A stretch of 64,000 nucleotides of DNA from Emergomyces orientalis (GCA_002110485.1 MOWL01000023.1:1364001-1428000), one strand, 5' to 3'; shown: positions 37,415 through 49,439, counted from the first letter of the stretch. Translations and numbers: made by a program. The notes: a model not told the origin generated them from the letters alone.

Positions 37415-38168
37415 GGTGACCAGGAGAGCAAGATCGCTAGGGGCATTGTATCAACAAGACCAAAAAAGACGATGCAGCAGCAATAATAGATCGAAGACAG
37501 CGACTTGCAAGGGGGGCAACATGTGGTGTTGTTGGAGAGTGGGTCAAGGCGCATTGGGGGAGTGAGGTTGAAGATTACCTTTTTCGATGACGGCAGACCC
37601 AACCAAGAGGCAGAGCTCCAGGCTATTGCGGGGGAGGTACCAGCACATATAAATAATATGGGGAGGTACAGGCAGTTAGTTAACTACATACTTAGGAAAT
37701 TACATCCCATCCATCACCTCAACTTGTATCTACGATGTATTCATAGATATGAGTGTTATTCGCATAGATGGTACATATTTCTAACACATCCAATCCCTCG
37801 ATCCTTATCTACTAGTAGTACTCAGTGGAAATCATCATTTTTACTGTCACCTCGCCGTCTCGCTGTCTCCCTGCATCTCCTGACATAATCCCTGAGTCAG
37901 TCGTCACGTGGCTCTCCCGCCTTCCACCGCTTTCGACGCATCGCCCAAAACAGACTAGCGCCGCCTCTCGCCTTTTTTTTCTCCGTTCAAATTTTTCTTC
38001 TTCAAATTTCCTCCCGTTCAACCACCTCACCAACATCTGCACCTCCGTCTCCTCACATCCGCCCTTTTGTTTAACTCCTTTCTCTCTTCTTGTCTGTAAT
38101 ATTATTGTCTCTATATTCTCCTCTTGTATTTTTCCGCCCTCTCTTAATACTTCGATTATCCTCTCATA
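37415..38168. other. Divergent promoter region, DUF2415 gene and SSC1
   Basis: 755 bp shared upstream region. A CT-rich block at about 37900-38160 runs into the SSC1 start, a common leader type for strongly expressed fungal genes. I did not find a convincing three-unit heat-shock element by eye. Confidence 0.5.
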
Positions 38169-40481
38169 ATGCTTGCTTCCCGGTTCTCCCGTGCGGTACG
38201 TGCTTTATCACGATTTGAGCTTGAAACTCAACTCGAGAGAACAATGTTGGACTGACTCAAATTTATTCAATTAGCTTCCTCGCGCGGCGCCTTCTTTTGC
38301 CCGTTCTTCCGCCTACAAACTTCCTGCTACATCCTTCCGAAGATGGAACTCGACAGAAGGGGGAGAGGAGAAGGTGAAGGGCCAAGTCATCGGTATTGAT
38401 TTGGGTACGTATTAGCTCCCAATTAGCTCTGCTGCCTTTATTTCAGTAATGATGTATATCGTCAATGCTGGCTAGTTGGTATTCTAAGCTAACTAACGTG
38501 ATTGACTAGGTACTACCAACTCTGCTGTGGCTGTCATGGAGGGAAAGACCCCAAGAATCATTGAAAATGCTGAAGGTGAGATCAAGAGTTTCATCCCAAT
38601 CCCCGACGAACCCTCAGCTAGAAAATGAAAAATCAAAAGAAAAAATAAGGTTTGAAACTGACTCCCGCTCTTTCAGGTGCACGGACAACTCCATCTGTTG
38701 TTGCTTTCACCAAGGATGGCGAGCGGCTTGTTGGTATTGCTGCCAAGCGACAAGCTGTCGTCAACCCTGAGAACACTCTCTTCGCTACTAAGCGTTTGAT
38801 CGGACGCAAATTCACTGATGGCGAGTGCCAGCGAGACTTAAAGGAAGTTCCTTACAAGATCGTTCAACACACCAACGGCGATGCTTGGGTTGAGGCTCAG
38901 GGCCAAAAATACTCGCCCTCCCAAATTGGAGGTTTCGTCCTCCAAAAAATGAAGGAGACTGCTGAAGCCTATCTTGGTAGACCTGTGAAAAACGGTGTTG
39001 TCACAGTCCCCGCCTACTTCAATGATTCCCAACGTCAAGCTACCAAAGATGCTGGTCAGATTGCTGGTCTTAACGTGCTCCGTGTTGTCAACGAGCCTAC
39101 AGCTGCTGCTCTTGCCTACGGTCTCGAACGTGAGCAGGATCGCGTGGTCGCTGTCTATGACCTTGGCGGAGGTACTTTCGATATCTCCATTCTTGAAATT
39201 CAAAAGGGTGTGTTTGAAGTCAAATCCACCAACGGTGATACCCATCTTGGTGGTGAGGACTTTGATATTACCCTTGTCCGCAACGTTGTCCAGCAGTTCA
39301 AGAAGGAGTCCGGCCTTGACCTTTCAGGTGACCGCATGGCTATCCAGCGTATCCGTGAGGCCGCTGAGAAAGCTAAGATCGAACTGTCGTCTGCTCTCCA
39401 AACTGAAATCAACCTTCCCTTCATCACTGCTGATGCTTCCGGTGCTAAGCACATCAATTCTAAGATGACTCGTGCCCAGCTCGAGGCTCTCGTCGACCCT
39501 CTGATTTCCCGAACTGTTGAGCCCGTGCGAAAGGCACTGAAGGATGCCAACCTCCAGGCTAAGGACATCCAGGAGGTCATCCTCGTCGGCGGTATGACCC
39601 GTATGCCCAAGGTCACCGAATCCGTTAAGAGTATTTTCGGTCGTGACCCTGCCAAGTCCGTCAACCCAGACGAAGCCGTTGCCATCGGTGCTGCCATCCA
39701 GGGTGCTGTCCTCGCTGGTGAGGTCACTGATGTTCTCTTACTTGATGTTACCCCTCTCTCCCTCGGTATTGAGACCCTCGGAGGTGTCTTCACTCGCCTG
39801 ATCAATCGTAACACCACCATCCCTACCAAGAAGTCCCAGACATTCTCCACTGCAGCTGATTTCCAGACAGCCGTGGAGATCAAGGTTTACCAGGGTGAGC
39901 GTGAGCTCGTGCGCGACAACAAGCTCCTCGGAAACTTCCAACTCGTTGGAATTCCCCCTGCTCACCGTGGTGTCCCTCAAATCGAGGTCACGTTCGACAT
40001 TGACGCTGACTCCATTGTCCACGTCCACGCCAAGGACAAGGCCACCAACAAGGACCAGTCCATCACCATCGCTTCCGGCTCTGGTCTTTCTGACTCCGAG
40101 ATCCAGAACATGGTCGACGATGCTGAGAAATATGGTGCCCAGGATAAGGAGCGCAAGGCTGCCATTGAAGCTGCCAACCGCGCCGACAGCGTCCTGAACG
40201 ACACTGAGAAGGCCCTCAAAGAATTCGAGGAGAAACTCGACAAGACCGAAGCCGACCAGATCAAGGAGAAGATTGCATCTCTCCGCGAGATCATTGCCAA
40301 CAGCCAGTCTGGCGAGAGCTCCATCACCGCTGAGGAAATGAAGGCCAAGGTTGACGAGCTCCAGAACGCCAGTCTCACTCTCTTCGACAAGATGCACAAG
40401 GCCCGTTCCGAGGAGGGCCAACAGCAACAGCAACAATCGACTGAGAACCAGCAGGGTGGCGAGGGCGAGAAGAAGCCATGA
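38169..40481 (+). CDS. SSC1: Mitochondrial Hsp70 (Ssc1), import motor and matrix chaperone
   Basis: ATP-driven chaperone of the mitochondrial matrix, motor of the TIM23 import system and folding factor. Exons 38169-38195, 38275-38404, 38510-38575, 38677-40481; 675 residues. N-terminal presequence rich in Arg and Ser ([17 protein letters not shown], cleavage likely near FRRWNST at about 35). Nucleotide-binding domain: [16 protein letters not shown] rebuilt across an intron, [15 protein letters not shown], and [12 protein letters not shown]. Substrate-binding domain after [17 protein letters not shown], then helical lid and a short Gln-rich tail ending GGEGEKKP rather than EEVD, which fits a mitochondrial form. 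Codon use is strongly C-ending, as expected for high expression. The early introns cluster at the 5' end. Confidence 0.98.
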
Positions 40482-42353
40482 AAAACTTCCATGTTAAATC
40501 CTAAAATTTAAAAAAGAAAGGAAAAGGATCCCAAGGTCATATAGCACATGTTTTCCCCCTTGGTCAATTTCCCCTTTTTTAAATGCATTTATTTCCTTTG
40601 TCATTTAGATGTATTTTGTCCCTATCCCTATCATCACTGTCATCCTTTTTCCGTTCCATTTCCGTTTTCCCTGTACACATACCAGCCTTGTTACTTTTTT
40701 TTTATTTGACGCGTCCCATAATTGGTGTTGGAGTTTATTCTGTGTGTGGTTTTTTTAATTCCTCCGTATAATCAACCATCATCGTACTTATCCTCTTCTC
40801 AAGCAAAATATCTTATTTGTATTTTTTATTCTTTTTTTTTTTTACACGGTCACCATGAGATTTGGGAAGCGAAGAGGACGAGAAACCCTTTCCTTTGTTT
40901 TTCTTGTGGTTTTTTCTTTATTCCCTTTTTTCCTTTTGTCTTTTTGTCAAATGGTTGGGGAGCGCGGCGGGTGAAACAAAAAGCAAAAACGAAATATCTG
41001 GTATTTTTTTTTAACATCGAACGAAAAGCGAACTACGAAACAAGGGGGGGTGGGGGGGGGGGGGGGGCGAGGGGGGCGGAAGAGTAGCTAGGACTGGGTG
41101 GTTGACCTCACCTAGGCCAGCGAAATCGAAGCTGGCCCATCCATGTCTGCGCTACCGCATGTCATTGTATAGCGGGCAGCAGCGTCTGGACAGGCATGGT
41201 CGGTGGGATATTAGGCTTGTTAGGATGGATGGGATAAATATGGGTTTTTCTTACATACACCTCCCCGTCTTGCCCTCAACTCTAACGCTGGAACCCACCC
41301 ACCGTTTTTTGTTGTCGATGATTAGAATATAGCAATTCTCCTCTCTTAAATTATTTTATCATACATTGGTTTTATATAAGGTTTTTTTTAAATACTTTTT
41401 TGGCTTGCTTCCTCTTTTCTTGATATTGTTTGTCTCCCTTTGTCGTCCTCTTCATCTCTTGTTTTCCCTGCCTTTTTATTCCGAACTTCCTTTCCAGTCT
41501 TTTCCACTGCTCTAAGCTACATACTGTACGTAACCATTAGCCCTACCTACCCCCTACCCCCTTTGGGAAGCCATTAGCTTATAAGTACGACCTGTTGAAT
41601 TAATTGCTATGGACAACAAGGACAATTTCAAATGTATACATATACATACATACCTTGAGAGGCTTGACAAGCGCAGTAGTAGTTCCATTTGATTGAACTC
41701 TATGATTTCACAAGGACAACTTCAAACGTATAGTGAGAGTGAACGAAACGGAGTTGCAACCACTTAAGAGTGGTCAACAAAGATGCCATTCACCAAAACC
41801 ATGCTGCGTCCCTACCGATTCACCCACTCTCTAAGTGCGAACCTAATCCAACCAACACCCTCGTCCACGCTGTTAGATTCATCTAAAAAGAACCGTGTGG
41901 TTGACGAACTTCCATGCCTTTGGAAAACCACAATGCCTTGCTTTTACTAATCTGCCACTTTCACCACCTTCTGCATTTCACTACTTTTACACCTATTCTT
42001 CTCTAGAAATCGAGGCCTACATTACACAGTTAAGAGAAAAGAAAAAGATAAAAAAGGAGAAGGGGAGAAGACACATATATCCTGCATGCTCCTCCACTGC
42101 TGTTGCGGATTCAACACTTCATCATATCGTCTCTCATATACCCCTGCGACGCATAACCCCCAGTCCAAATCAAAAATTCCATATCATCATCCCCTTAATA
42201 CATCACATATTATTTCAGGGCCCCCAGCTTCCGCCTCACCAAGCAAAAAGGGAACCCACTCAAGCCAGCAAAATAGCAGCAACAAGCGGATCCACCCGTC
42301 CCGCAAACGAATGAACGAAGGGCCAAACGCAAAACCAAAAACGAAAAAGAAAA
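40482..42353. other. Intergenic region downstream of SSC1
   Basis: 1.9 kb of T-rich 3' sequence, the G-tract at 41044-41076, then AT-rich promoter-like sequence. Small frames near 40583-41332 and 41895-42406 are composition-driven; none is supported as a gene. Confidence 0.5.
41044..41076 (+). repeat. Long G tract (G7-T-G16-CGA-G6)
   Basis: Near-pure G tract on the plus strand about 560 bp after the SSC1 stop. It has ample G-runs for an intramolecular quadruplex in DNA, and in RNA if read-through occurs. Confidence 0.9.
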
Positions 42354-43254
42354 ATGACGCCCGCCGCTCTGACCAACATAACCAACCAGATCAAGCAGCA
42401 CCATGAGCATAAAGTGGCACTATACGTGCAACGCAACAAAATCCTACGCAAGCGCAAGGCTGCCGACGCGGCTCTAGCTGCAAAGCGCAAGAAGGAGGAT
42501 GAAAAGTTTATGGCGGAGGTTAAGAGGGTTAATGCTGAGCAGCGGGTATGTTCATATATATAACTTCTTCCCCCTTTACACCCATCCTAACACTTACCAT
42601 TTATTGAAACATTGGGTGACAACGAGCTTATATGTTTTCGTTTTCACATCGTCAGAAGTTACAGGTGGAACAAATCCGGCATGAGGGCGGGTTGACAAAA
42701 GGGGAGATGTTGATGATGGTTGATCGAGCTTCTGCGGCTGCGAGGGCTCTTAGGAGGGGGGAGGGGAGGAGGAGGAGGGAAATGAGGAGGCGGATTAGGA
42801 GGATTGAAAGGGACGGGAGGGAGAGGGCAGAAGCAACGATGGATACATGTTGGTACGCCCAGGATAAGGATGTGGGTCTCAGGTTCGTTTGCCCATTTTA
42901 TGTTGATACCCCTATTACAGCGCAACGGAATGGGATCTTTTTTTCCCTGCATAACTTTTATTTACATATACTGACGTATCATTCATCAAAATATTGAGCA
43001 GTCATGCTCAAAAGCGTCATGGACAGAATCCAGCCGTACACTGCCGCCGTCCTCGAGGTGCCGCTGAAATATCACCTTTGACAGCAGGAAGGTCGGATGC
43101 AAGCGATTCGCCGACTTTATCGAATAATGTTAAACTGGAGTTTGTGAAGAAGGAAGAAAAGGGAATGGAAAGTGAAGAGGAGATGGCCAAGGAATCTGCG
43201 TGGGGCGATGATGATTCAGGGGCAGCAGGGACGTTGATTACTAAACCCAGATAA
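42354..43254 (+). CDS. Uncharacterised small basic coiled-coil protein
   Basis: Function not recognised. Exons 42354-42545, 42656-42882, 43002-43254, 223 residues; introns 110 and 119 bp, all in phase. N-terminal two-thirds is one long charged helix rich in Lys, Arg and Ala (NKILRKRKAADAALAAKRKK, then ARALRRGEGRRRREMRRR), the C-terminus is acidic with a KKEEKGMESEEEMAKE segment. Looks like a nuclear or nucleolar protein, but this is only composition. The last join (GLR to SHAQKRHG) is the least certain. Confidence 0.66.
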
Positions 43255-43632
43255 ACTGGCGATCATTGCTTTATTTGGAAGTAGAAAGCGTTCCAAAGGT
43301 TCGGCGCGCTCTTTCCGCGTTTGCTGGAGATTTGGACTGCCCCAGGTTTGAATGCGGGGAAGGAAGAACCAATAGCCGTGACATCATCCAAGGCAACTAC
43401 AATAAGTTACTTAACTACTACTAGTTAAATCGTTTACATTCAAAAAGATCCAGTACATGGCATGAAACAATGACAAATAAACTGGAGATAGAGATATACT
43501 TTAACCTGCTAAATCTGACTGAAAATCTTTCAACTTCTTTCAGATAGTTCGCACAAACTTCAAAGCCACCAAGAAAAAAAAGTACTAATAATAATAATAA
43601 TAATATAAAAAAATAAAACACACTTCCAAAAC
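43255..43632. other. Short intergenic region before the macrodomain gene
   Basis: 378 bp; contains an (ATA)n run at about 43586-43605 shortly before the start codon. No gene seen. Confidence 0.55.
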
Positions 43633-44536
43633 ATGGCTTCCCCTCCCTCCCAACTTTCTAACTCCCTAATCGACCTCCCCGAAATCCTCCTCCTCTGCAG
43701 AGAAGAAGAAAACGCAATCGCCTTCACAGATGCCCTCCGCAAATACTGGCCCGCAATCACTTTTTCCCCCTCCCCCTCCCCCTCCCCCTCCCCTCCCCCT
43801 CCCCCTCCCCTCCCCCTCTACCACCCAACCCGACCCGAACCAACAACCACCACAAAAACTAAGAATAACCCCCCTCTACGAACGACTCAACACCATTCCA
43901 CCCACCCAACCCTTCGACCTAGTCGTGTCCCCCGCAAACTCCTACGGCCGCCTCGACGGCGCCTTCGATGACGCCATCTCCCGCACTTTCTGTCTGCCAC
44001 ACCACCCTTACGACACCTTAACACATGCTGCGCAGAAAACGCTATATGAGCGTTGGCGTGGGTATGCGCCGCCGGGTTCCTGCACGCTCGTACCGTTTCC
44101 CGAGGAGATTGTGAACACTGGAACGGTACCCGGGGGTTGTAGGTGGGTGGCGCTATGCCCGACTATGCGGATGCCGGAGAACGTGGTGTGGGATCGTGAG
44201 GTGGTTTATAAGTGTGTTTGGGCGTTGTTGGTGGAGGTGGAGAAGTGGAATAGGGAGGTTAGAGAGGGGGAACAGAAGAAGAAAGAAGGAGAGGGGAAGG
44301 ACGAGAGAGGGAGAGAGAAGAAGAGGATTGGTAGGGTTTTAATGCCGCCGTTGGCAGTCGGGGTTGGGAGAGTTAGTAAGGAGAGGTGGGCGGGCCAGGT
44401 TGTGTTGGCTATGAAGCATTTTGTGGACGCGTTAGAGAGGCCGGAGAGGTGGGGGAAGTTGGATTGGGGGGAACTTGGGAAGGAGGCTTTTGAGGTTGAG
44501 ACGACGTGGAAGTTTGAGGGGATGGGGAAGAAGTAA
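43633..44536 (+). CDS. Macrodomain (ADP-ribose-binding) protein with frame break in a repeat
   Basis: Macrodomain proteins bind or hydrolyse ADP-ribose derivatives. The N-terminal part (MASPPSQLSNSL...LPEILLLCREEENAIAF) reads in one frame from 43633, while the macrodomain (FDLVVSPANSYGRLDGAFDD, then the conserved CPTMRMPENVVWD) reads in the next frame to 44536. The switch falls inside the CCCCCT repeat at 43766-43817, which has no GT or AG to make an intron. Two repeat units are one base short; the net two-base deficit accounts exactly for the frame difference. Either the assembly miscounts the repeat, or this strain uses the internal ATG at 43730 in the second frame (268 residues, intact macrodomain with a Pro-rich start), or the gene is damaged. 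A charged Lys/Glu insertion lies around residues 185-205 of that reading. Confidence 0.8.
43766..43817 (+). repeat. CCCCCT hexamer repeat with two 5-base units
   Basis: Nine units; units five (43790-43794) and eight (43807-43811) are CCCCT, the other seven CCCCCT. In frame it would encode alternating Ser-Pro. Site of the macrodomain gene's frame change. Confidence 0.95.
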
Positions 44537-45282
44537 GTGTGGGCGGTAATACTAATTCGTATATTAGATAGATGGAGCGATGTATGGACGTAGGGGTAGA
44601 TTACTGAATACTTTTAATGTGATTAGACAGATGTGTTTGTGCTGGTTTGGAAGGTCATACGATGAGCTGTTTATAATATGTTACTTGCTTTATTTTAATT
44701 GATTGGATTGGATTTTTCCCTTCGGTATACGGAAACAGACATAGAGAATGTTGAAGGACTGCTTTTATTTTATTTTAGAGGGGTTCTATGGCCACTTGAA
44801 TAACCGCGGCAGAGCAAAGCGTTCCACATACAGTCTGGATGAGGATCAGGGGAAATGATCACGATCACTAAAGCAAGAAAAGTTACTGTACCTCCATATA
44901 ATGTAATTTAATTATTCCCAGATCTTCAATTACAGTTTACGATCGTAATTTAGGGGTCATGGGGAATCTTCTGGTATGTGCAACCATGCCACGACGCGCA
45001 GAGAACTCCGGGACATTTGCCTCAGGGGCGGGTGTGATGGGATTTGTGCGTGCTTCATTGGCCAATGGTTCATTTATCCAGTCTCACAATATATTTCCGA
45101 AGTCACATAACAAAACTATCGAACGATGAAGATAAGCCGATCAGCTAGTTGCATTCTAAATCCCGGAGCCCACACACATGCACGAACAAACAAGAACGCT
45201 GCCATCCTCACTTCCCTTTCCCTATACTCCATACATATACGTAGGTGTACATAGGAATACATACACTCCCAAGCCCCCTAGC
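44537..45282. other. Convergent intergenic region, macrodomain gene to RKM5
   Basis: Tail-to-tail 3' sequences; AT-rich, no gene seen. Confidence 0.55.
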
Positions 45283-46615
45283 CTACTCCCTCAACACAAG
45301 CACATGGACCACATACCCCGATCCGCCTTTCAACCCCAACCCCATGCCCTCCCCCATGCCCTTCCCAATAACCGCATCACAAACCCTCCACACCCAAAAT
45401 TCCGCCAACGCTGCCTGTAACCACGACTCAAACACATCCGGCGCTCGCAGCTGCTGCGCAATCATGCATACCGTCGGCTTCTTTTTTGCGGGATTCGTAG
45501 GCATATCTGAAAGCGGCGGGGCTAGCGATGCGCCATTCAGAGGCGTAAAGCCAGGCCGCAGCCGACAGATATCTGCGCAGGTTTGCACGAACGGGTCGAT
45601 CAAGTTGTCGTTATATATGCAGTCGCAGGCGAGGAGGAGGTCGAAACCAGGATCTTCTCCTTCTTTTTGCTCCACTTCTGTTCGGTTTGGTTTTGGTCTT
45701 GTTTTTTCTAATGATGAGCATGGCATGATGACTTGTTTTAGGGTGGAGGGTGAGTCGAGTTCCCAGTCCAAAGCGGTGAAGGTTATGTTTCCTGTGCTGG
45801 TGCCCTGGTGGGGTCGGAAGGGGGATGTGGAGTGTTTTGCATTTGAGGATTGGGTGGATGGTAGCTTCCGAGAGCCGGGGCGGGGGCGGTGGCGATCATT
45901 GCGGCGAGGTGCTGTGGCATGGGTTGTGGTCGTAACGTTTGCTTCGAGGTTTTCCTTTAACAATTTGTGGACGTATTCTTGGTCTGTAGCTATGTAATGG
46001 CCGACAGATGGGGCGAGGGTGAGAGCGATAAGCCCTGATATTCCACAGCCGAGTTCGACAACTGTCGAGTCCTGGTTTAGGATTGAGGATGTCCAGAGGA
46101 TATTTTGTTTGGAGGAGAGCCATTCTGTGATTAAGGGAGTGATTTTCCATAAAACTGGTAAGGGTGTTTTCAATTTGCTAGGTTAGAAAATGCAATGTTT
46201 ACGAAGGCGCGGGCCATCAAGGCAAAACTGCAGAATAAAGTTATTTTATATCAGAAACATACCTGCGCCTGTAGTCCCCCCGGCACGAGTTGAGGAGAGG
46301 ATAGTGGGCGATTGGCGGATTTGTAAATCACGGCCCTGTATTGTTAGGTCTATGGTGCTGGCGCGCGAGTCAACAAAGCCTAGGTTCTGTGAGGGGATTT
46401 CCTGCGAAAACAGAGAGAAGGCTTCTATAGTTTCCCTCAAATAAGGAGCGAAAGTTTTCAACTTAGTATGGACTTAGGTATGTAGATGTATAATGTACAG
46501 GTATACGTGTATGCAATGCACATCACCCCTGATTTCAAGGGCTGTTTGGTTGCTTACCTTCTTCAGCGTCTTCGACTTCAGGCCCAATGGCCCTTAAAAA
46601 TTCGTGGAAGTACAT
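45283..46615 (-). CDS. RKM5: Ribosomal lysine N-methyltransferase 5-type (METTL21-like) enzyme
   Basis: Seven-beta-strand S-adenosylmethionine methyltransferase; yeast Rkm5 methylates a lysine of ribosomal protein L1. Exons 46615-46558, 46472-46263, 46154-45283; 379 residues, all joins in phase. The first join needs the acceptor CCTAAG at 46473 rather than the next AG 11 bases on. The second rebuilds TTGAGVLWKITPLITEWL. SAM site: VELGCGISGL; family DxxY motif in LLACDCIYND. Between the motifs is a basic, low-complexity stretch (RRNDRHRPRPGSRK...HSTSPFRPHQG), larger than in yeast. The C-terminus is Gly-rich (GKGMGEGMGLGLKGGSG). Convergent with the macrodomain gene. Confidence 0.88.
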
Positions 46616-46915
46616 GATTGATTGATTTGACTTAATATGGCAAATATCATTCCATGTATATCAAGCGGATAGCCATTTTCATATTCCGATTGATTTGCAT
46701 CTGGAGGTAGAAGAATAGTTAGCAAGACCGCGCCTTATTTTGCTTTATATCCTGAAATCTCTGATTCTAACGACAACAATGTACAGCGCAAGGGTATCAA
46801 CTACTTGGGCATAAACATAAAATCTGATGGAAGTCACAAATGGAGCGTCTTGATATGCCAAAAGCAGACCGTCATCTTAAGCATATATAAAAATTTCAAG
46901 CGGAGCCACCGTAAT

Positions 46916-47056
46916 CTAGTTCTTCCTTTTGAAAGCACGCCAAGCACCGATACATCCAAATAGCAGGAATACATGGTAGAAAATAGCTATACCAAAGGAA
47001 TGTTTATTGTATATAGAGCATGGGATCTCGGGGCCTCGTTGAAAATGTACATACAT
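46916..47056 (-). CDS. Candidate 46-residue membrane micro-ORF
   Basis: ATG at 47056, TAG at 46918-46916. The C-terminal half is a plausible single transmembrane segment with a positive tail (FGIAIFYHVFLLFGCIGAWR, then AFKRKN). It could also be the last exon of a longer gene, since upstream minus-strand sequence near 47110-47200 encodes another hydrophobic stretch (SLSIVFFLLFLLICYYRS). I do not recognise it. Listed because the composition is more protein-like than its surroundings. Confidence 0.25.
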   Translation of the reverse strand: MYVHFQRGPEIPCSIYNKHSFGIAIFYHVFLLFGCIGAWRAFKRKN

Positions 47057-49181
47057 TGAAAAGGAAGCATTCAAGTCAGGATTTCAATGGCCGGTTTGAA
47101 TGTCCGGCTACACAGCTTGGGTCCAGGGTGGTAGTATTTATAGAACGGTAGTAGCAAATGAGCAGAAATAGAAGAAAGAAGACGATGGATAAGCTTGTCT
47201 TGCCGGGCACGGTGACTGATCCCTTTATGCTGAATCCGTCAGATCATGAATGAATTAAAAGCCAGGGGTTGATTTTTTGATATTACCCATGATTAATAAG
47301 CAGAAGCGGCTTGCTACGAGGGAAAAAAAAAGGAGGTATGGTACTGAAAGAACGGTTACCCGGAGAGTACCATGTAAAAACCTGTTTTTGGTGGGACCTC
47401 AATCGCTATGAGCAGCTTCTATACAATCAAAATTCACCCCGTGAACTCCAAAATCAGGTGTTTCTCCATGTTTATTGACCTTGAAGGCTGAGATTCAAGG
47501 CATTACGTACTGCGTTTGGATGCTTCCCAAGTCCACTCTGCTGGAGGAGCTCAAATTCTGACACTCCTGTCCCACGATTTCTCATTTCACTGGACCCCCC
47601 TTTAGAACCTCCAAAAATAAATAAAAATTATTTGATTTATCTCTTGAGAAGCACTATCGTCGTCATCATCGTGCATGTTGTGTCCGATGGAGGAGCTTTT
47701 TTTTCACCCCATGGCTGTCACTCGTTCCATGTGTATTCAATGTCGCATTCTGGTACGTGCCTGTGTTCCTGGGTCATACTCTGTAGTGTTACGTGCCTGA
47801 TGTATGGAACATTCCGTGCGGTACAGTGAGCAACATGACAGCTCCTGATGCGGTTTAATTGGCCACACCAAGCACCCTGACTGCGAATAATCGCCGTAAA
47901 ACATCGGCCCACCACGAGAAAATGGCGGAAAGAGTCAAAAGATGCTTGCGCGACGATTCTTGGTCTGGTTTTTTTTTTTTTTTTTTGGTTTTTTTTTTGT
48001 GCCCCCTCTTCGCCCAGACACAAAGATAGCAGGAAGGCTTGGTTGGGTGGGATCATGTGCATGATCCAGACCAATCATCACTGAATGGATTTTCCCAAAG
48101 CCACGGACCAGCACAAGCACGGTCTGGATTCTTGTAAACCGGCAAGACAACACTGTCAGCGTCCGCTGTCAAAGGGTCCCCCCAGGTCTTGGGCCTCACA
48201 CGAGTCAGAGCCAAGTTTCGCGAGTTGATCCTAAAGTTGTCGGCGCGAGTTCGTACGCAGCAAAGCAGCCCAAGACTCAAGACTCCAGGTCATCTGGAAT
48301 ATTTTGCGCTCGCCGAGCGACCAGGCCGCAGGCTAGCGAAAGTTAGTTCCTCAGCACCCTGCAGAGTTTCAATTTGGCTACCCGAGAGCTCTTATTCCTT
48401 CCCTCACCTTTTTTTTTTAGCTGGGAACTTAAAAATAGTTGCCTTGGTCCACGGTTCGCCGAAAATTCCCATATGATTGCGGCAGTTCTTCGTACTGTGC
48501 CTAGGCAAAAACCCCTAGGATGTAAAGTGACCGAAACAACATAACGGGACCAACCCTTGAAAGCCCTAAGGGGTGGGAGGAAAAGTGACGCCGTGCTGGC
48601 TAAGAAAAGCTATTTCGAGAAAGTCAATAACAAGGATGCTACCAACGTCAACGCTTTGTGCCTTGTGGCTGCCGCCCTTTTATTTGCCTTCCAAGTACTC
48701 CATCGAGTTAACCGATTGCGACCACTTGCTACTGCCCAGTTTTCCTTCAATAATAATAATCTGGAAGAGTATTATATTCGATTTACCCAATCCATCCCTA
48801 TTCCCAGCAATTACCTTTGTGTTATCAGCAAGCAGCCAGGGATTCGTAGGTGCAGGGATTTTCTATATATTTAGGGGCCAGTCAGTTCTACAGGACCTCA
48901 CACAAAATATGTCTCATAGCCAGGGAAATTATAATACATCGATTCATAAATACCATACTGAGTCTATACCGAGTCACGAGACTAAGTATATTTTGCGTTG
49001 GGAAACAGCAAATGATACTTTGTTTCTCAGTACCAGTACAGTACACGGCTTGGCAAGCTAGTAATACCAATACTGTGGAGGCGTTTAACTTCTGCCAGCT
49101 CACTACTCCGTACAGAGGTCATGGTTGTCGCCCAAAGCTTTGGGTGAAGCGTTTGAAAATAGGCACCTTGGCTTCAACTTG

Positions 49182-49236
49182 CACCTCCACCTCCACCTCC
49201 ACCTCCACATCCACATCCACATCCACCTCCAACCTC
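49182..49236 (+). repeat. CACCTC/CACATC hexamer repeat upstream of FAA1
   Basis: About five CACCTC units followed by three to four CACATC units and degenerate copies, about 200-260 bp before the FAA1 start, followed by CT-rich leader sequence. Pyrimidine-biased on the coding strand. Confidence 0.85.
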
Positions 49237-49439
49237 CACTTCATCGCCTTAACCCTTTTCTTTTATATCCTCCTCTATCTTCTCATCTTCTTTCTCTTTC
49301 TTCGATCCGCCTCCCCTAAGCAAAAACCACGGCATATTCTAGGCGGAGTGTTCCTAGTTAGAGCTCCTGGTTTTCCTGGTTAGATACAAAACCTCCCCCA
49401 TATCGAATCCATTAGTTACCCGAGTCTTCTCTGCCTGAC

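Larger units (their letters stand above)
46616..49439. other. Gene-poor divergent region, RKM5 to FAA1
   Basis: 2.8 kb. Holds the small candidate ORF at 46916-47056, a T18-GG-T10 run at 47969-47998, and the CACCTC repeat before FAA1. A 105-codon frame at 48557-48874 (+) lacks an ATG start. No confident gene. Confidence 0.45.

Noticed and set aside
39200..40436. Antisense ORFs of 227 and 232 codons opposite SSC1
   Set aside because: They arise from the C-ending codon bias of SSC1 on the other strand; Leu/Val/Gly- or Ser/Arg-biased without domains.
45245..45997. 250-codon plus-strand ORF opposite RKM5
   Set aside because: The minus strand carries SAM-binding and DxxY motifs in phase with upstream exons; the plus frame has none.
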